Source: Hyphomicrobiales bacterium
GTDB lineage: Bacteria; Pseudomonadota; Alphaproteobacteria; Rhizobiales; Xanthobacteraceae
Assembly: GCA_017304505.1 (NCBI GenBank)
Contig: JAFKKQ010000065.1
Coordinates: forward strand, 1 to 8,041
Reading direction: 5' to 3'
DNA: 8,041 nt
Under the pieces are notes generated by a model that saw nothing but the letters and a program-made list of their open reading frames with translations, had not been told where the DNA came from and did not search any database. Positions 6,379 through 8,041 of the stretch are shown here, piece by piece (position 1 is the first letter of the stretch; each line of letters starts with the position of its first letter). The position numbers were made by a program, and so were the translations under genes.

Positions 6379-6419
6379 GGCGCGCGGCCCCGCGCAGACG
6401 AACGTCCGCGCGCCGCGCC
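6379..6419. promoter_or_regulatory. Long GC-rich imperfect hairpin in the capsid leader
   Basis: Outer arms GGCGCG (6379-6384) and CGCGCC (6414-6419) and inner arms CGCGCAGAC and GTCCGCGCG (one A-C mismatch) enclose a GAAC loop, with an asymmetric internal bulge. It lies between the prohead protease stop (6432) and the capsid ribosome binding site. In the capsid direction no T-run follows, so it is not an ordinary terminator; it could stabilise or mark a processing point in the capsid message. On the plus strand AGTTTTC follows, so it could stop antisense transcription. Confidence 0.45.
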
Positions 6420-6431
6420 AGTTTTCAGGGT

Positions 6432-7190
6432 TCAGCGGTTTGGATTGGGCGGTGCCCTTCGCCCGCCGGCGGGCCCCGCCCGCAACGCGTTTTCCGAGAG
6501 CACGAGGTCGCGCCAGCCCATGCGCTCGGTCGCACCGCCGTCATGGCGCGTGAAGGAAAAATGCGGCTGCCGCCGGAACAACCGCTCGGGCGCAAGGTGC
6601 GAAAGCGAACGATCCACCGGCCAGCCCTTGCGCGTGGGGCTGCGCGTCCGCGCGTGAGGCGCCTCGCAGTGGGAGGACGTCTGAGCGCGCCCGCGCAGGC
6701 CGCTTGCAGCGCTCGCCATCGCGGGTGAAGCCTCCTTCACGGCGCGGACGCGCGCCCCGGGGAGCAGTGGAAAGGTGACAATCGAAATCTCCCAAAGGTC
6801 GATGGCTTCGAGTTTGCGGATGCGGGTCTTCGGGTCGATCCGACCCTTTACCGTGCGAAAGCCGATGGAAAGACCATCGGTGGTGCCGGCCTTGAGCAGC
6901 GCCAGCAGTTCGCGCGCGCGCACCACCTCGGGGATGAGGCGGCCGCGCGCATAAAGCCCGCGGCTGTCCTCATGCAGATCGAGCCAGACGCCGATGGGTT
7001 CCGACGGATCGTGCTGGAACAGCATCGGCACGCGGCGCACGCCGCGCCGTCTCAGCGAGGCTTCGAACGCGCCCGGCATCACCATGTCGCGGGCCTGGTC
7101 GATCTCGCCAAAGAGAGACGCATAGCCTTCGACGGTGCCGTCGGGTGCGATCGCGGCGGCGGGCCGCGCAAAATCGGTCTGTGCGAACAT
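6432..7190 (-). CDS. HK97-family prohead protease (GTA gp4-like) with atypical C-terminal extension
   Basis: A 252-residue protein whose first ~155 residues form an HK97-type prohead protease (U35 family), which matures the capsid by removing its N-terminal delta domain. Visible: GTVEGYASLFGEIDQARDMV (18-37), PGAFEASL (39-46), LFQHDPSEPIGVW with His60, DGLSIGF with Ser108, and LEAIDLWEISIVTFPLLPGARV (127-148) with Glu134. His60 and Ser108 are the expected catalytic pair. I chose ATG 7190 (TTTGGA about 6 nt upstream) because the family motif begins soon after; the frame stays open to 7340, but that stretch is not protein-like. After residue 155 come about 97 residues rich in Arg, Ser, Pro and His that I do not recognise. 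G/C at third codon positions stays high there, so it may be translated. A frameshift or insertion that displaced the normal stop is the alternative. Confidence 0.85.
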   Translation of the reverse strand: MFAQTDFARPAAAIAPDGTVEGYASLFGEIDQARDMVMPGAFEASLRRRGVRRVPMLFQHDPSEPIGVWLDLHEDSRGLYARGRLIPEVVRARELLALLKAGTTDGLSIGFRTVKGRIDPKTRIRKLEAIDLWEISIVTFPLLPGARVRAVKEASPAMASAASGLRGRAQTSSHCEAPHARTRSPTRKGWPVDRSLSHLAPERLFRRQPHFSFTRHDGGATERMGWRDLVLSENALRAGPAGGRRAPPNPNR

Positions 7191-7317
7191 GATGATTCCA
7201 AATCTGATGTTTGAACGCGCAGCGCGGAGCGTGCGGACGCACTCCGCCGTCACCCGCGGGGTTGGACCCGTGGGTTCGTACGAAACCGCCTCGATGGCGA
7301 ATGGCTTGACGGGTCTC
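7191..7317. other. 127-nt gene-free stretch with stacked palindromes
   Basis: Between the 59-aa gene and the prohead protease there is no supported gene. It contains TTCGTACGAA (7275-7284, a perfect 10-bp palindrome), ACCCGTGGGT (7266-7275), a related CCCGCGGG (7253-7260), and a stem GCGGAG(CG)TGC / GCACTCCGC (7224-7247). This density of symmetry in a short gap hints at an operator or RNA structure, but no known motif was recognised. Confidence 0.35.
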
Positions 7318-7497
7318 TTACGTTCCGCGCCGGCTCGCATATCTCGTCGTCTTGCCCTTCACGCGCCTGCGCGTCTCCGTTGGCTTGCGGCCGATGCGGT
7401 CGAGGTGCGTGAGGAATTCGCGAAACACAGTGAGATGATCGCGCCGCGACTTGGTCTCGCCGCGAATGCCGCGCAGCACGGTGTGCAACGTGTCCAT
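7318..7497 (-). CDS. Small basic hypothetical protein (59 aa) between portal slot and prohead protease
   Basis: From ATG 7497 the minus strand encodes 59 residues ending in TAA at 7318. It begins MDTLHTVLRGIRGETKSRRD, continues with FREFLTHLDRIGRKP (25-39) and ends in a strongly basic tail (RRRVKGKTTRYASRRG). I count 17 Arg/Lys against 6 Asp/Glu, so it could bind nucleic acid, but no domain was recognised. Support for a real gene: GGAG 8 nt before the ATG, the start directly abutting the TAG of the 65-aa gene (TAG|ATG), and the same orientation as the cluster. It lies in the region where RcGTA has the small gp3.5 gene. Function unknown. Confidence 0.6.
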   Translation of the reverse strand: MDTLHTVLRGIRGETKSRRDHLTVFREFLTHLDRIGRKPTETRRRVKGKTTRYASRRGT

Positions 7498-7695
7498 CTA
7501 CTTCTCTCCGGAATGGCCGCCAAATGTGTCGTTGAAACGCGCCAGCTCGCGCACGAAATCGTCAAAGCGCCGGATCGAAGCGGCAAGCTCGCGCAATGCG
7601 AACCAGGCCAGCGCCGAGGCCGAGCTGGCCCACAGCAACAGCGCCAGATGGGCCAGGTCGCCGCGCTCGGTGAAGATGGTGATGGGGTCGCTCAT
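7498..7695 (-). CDS. Small single-pass membrane protein (65 aa) in the gp3.5 position
   Basis: A 65-residue protein with one hydrophobic span at about 14-35 (LAHLALLLWASSASALAWFALREL), then an amphipathic charged helix, RRFDDFVRELARFNDTF (42-58). No known domain was recognised. It lies upstream of, and abuts, the 59-aa gene, in the portal-to-protease interval where GTA clusters carry a small ORF. The ATG at 7695 lacks a clear ribosome binding site; a small hairpin (GCCGC ATT GCGGC, 7696-7708) sits just upstream. If a portal gene lies further right, the plus-strand gene at 7770 separates it from this one, so the message may start locally. Confidence 0.6.
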   Translation of the reverse strand: MSDPITIFTERGDLAHLALLLWASSASALAWFALRELAASIRRFDDFVRELARFNDTFGGHSGEK

Positions 7696-7726
7696 GCCGC
7701 ATTGCGGCGTCCCGGCGCCGGCGTTA

Positions 7727-7732
7727 TATGAT
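7727..7732 (+). promoter_or_regulatory. Candidate -10 element (TATGAT) for the right-edge gene
   Basis: TATGAT differs from TATAAT at one base. A weak TTGCGG (7702-7707) lies 19 nt upstream as a possible -35. A start about 7 nt downstream, near 7739, would leave a ~30-nt leader before the ATG at 7770, consistent with that start. Modest evidence. Confidence 0.35.
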
Positions 7733-7769
7733 GGGAGTTATGCATCCACCGGATGCCGTGGAGATGACG

Positions 7770-8041
7770 ATGCGATCGCTTTGCGCCGCCCTGATTGCAG
7801 CCCTGCTCCTCGGAACCGCTCCGGCATCGGCCACGATCCGGATCACGGATTCGCGCTATGAAAACGGCACGTTGGTCGTGCGCGGCCAGACCCAGCCCAA
7901 CCAGCAGGTCACGCTTGACGGCAAGTACAAGACCAAGGCCGATGGCGCCGGCCGTTTCGAGTTCAGCGAGCCCTATAAGCCGCCCACCTGCATGTCGGAT
8001 ATCTCCTCGGGCGAGGATTCCTATTCCGCGATCATCACCAA
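7770..8041 (+). CDS. Exported hypothetical protein, 5' part only (runs off right edge)
   Basis: Ninety codons from ATG 7770 continue past the window end. The N-terminus MRSLCAALIAALLLGTAPASA is a classic signal peptide with an ASA cleavage site. The mature part begins TIRITDSRYENGTLVVRGQT, then QQVTLDGKYKTKADGAGRFEF, a beta-strand-rich pattern like a small Ig-like or carboxypeptidase-regulatory-like sandwich, followed by PYKPPTCMSDI with one cysteine. I do not recognise a named family. GGAG lies 6 nt before ATG 7770; in-frame ATGs at 7740 and 7764 have ribosome sites too close. It runs divergently from the GTA genes, with 74 nt between the two starts, so it marks either a cluster boundary or a second antisense gene within the cluster. 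Confidence 0.75.
   Translation, partial: MRSLCAALIAALLLGTAPASATIRITDSRYENGTLVVRGQTQPNQQVTLDGKYKTKADGAGRFEFSEPYKPPTCMSDISSGEDSYSAIIT

Noticed and set aside
6048..6728. 226-codon plus-strand frame spanning the capsid 5' end and protease 3' end
   Set aside because: Low-complexity Arg/Ser/Ala reading crossing two genes and a hairpin; no ribosome site or domain.
7191..7340. Extended prohead protease start at 7340
   Set aside because: The extra 50 residues are not protease-like, cover palindromic non-coding sequence and overlap the stop of the 59-aa gene; ATG 7190 has a plausible ribosome site and sits close to the family motif.
1..8041. Defence system, CRISPR, toxin-antitoxin, tRNA or insertion sequence
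   Set aside because: No repeat arrays, cloverleaf patterns, transposase or nuclease motifs were found on either strand; the content is explained by GTA genes plus two exported-protein genes.

Overview
The window is high-GC DNA (roughly two thirds G+C by eye) from an alphaproteobacterium. Protein flavour suggests Hyphomicrobiales (Bradyrhizobium/Rhodopseudomonas-like relatives), but I cannot fix the genus from sequence alone. Most of it is a minus-strand block of phage-type head and tail genes. Their order matches the Rhodobacter capsulatus gene transfer agent (RcGTA) cluster from gp4 to gp13: prohead protease, HK97-fold capsid, head-tail connector (gp6), head-closure adaptor (gp7), DUF3168 tail terminator (gp8), major tail protein (gp9), GTA-gp10 chaperone, gp10.1 chaperone, a very short tape measure (gp11), DUF2460 distal tail protein (gp12) and DUF2163 hub protein (gp13, cut by the left edge). 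The conserved order, the tape measure of only 198 residues and the absence of integrase, lysogeny or replication genes fit a domesticated GTA better than an active prophage. Terminase and portal (gp2, gp3) would lie beyond the right edge, and gp14/gp15 beyond the left edge.

Reading right to left, the direction of GTA transcription: two small minus-strand genes (65 aa with one membrane span, then 59 aa and very basic) fill the slot between portal and protease. The prohead protease follows, with a long unexplained C-terminal tail, then a GC-rich hairpin leader and the capsid gene. Next comes an oppositely oriented, secreted S1-family serine protease (plus strand). It converges on the capsid gene across a bidirectional terminator-like hairpin and diverges head-to-head from gp6. 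From gp6 to gp13 the genes are tightly packed, with 4-nt ATGA/GTGA overlaps (gp6/gp7, gp12/gp13) and short gaps carrying Shine-Dalgarno sites, as expected of one operon with translational coupling.

A second plus-strand gene for an exported protein of unknown function begins at about 7770 and runs off the right edge. It separates the visible GTA genes from any portal/terminase genes further right. So two signal-peptide-bearing antisense genes interrupt the head module.

Points of most interest: the antisense secreted protease inside the cluster; the apparent loss of the gp10.1 start codon (ATAA where ATGA would be expected); the gp4 C-terminal extension; the pre-capsid hairpin; and the pair of small genes in the gp3.5 position. 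No tRNA, rRNA, CRISPR, insertion sequence or defence system was seen.
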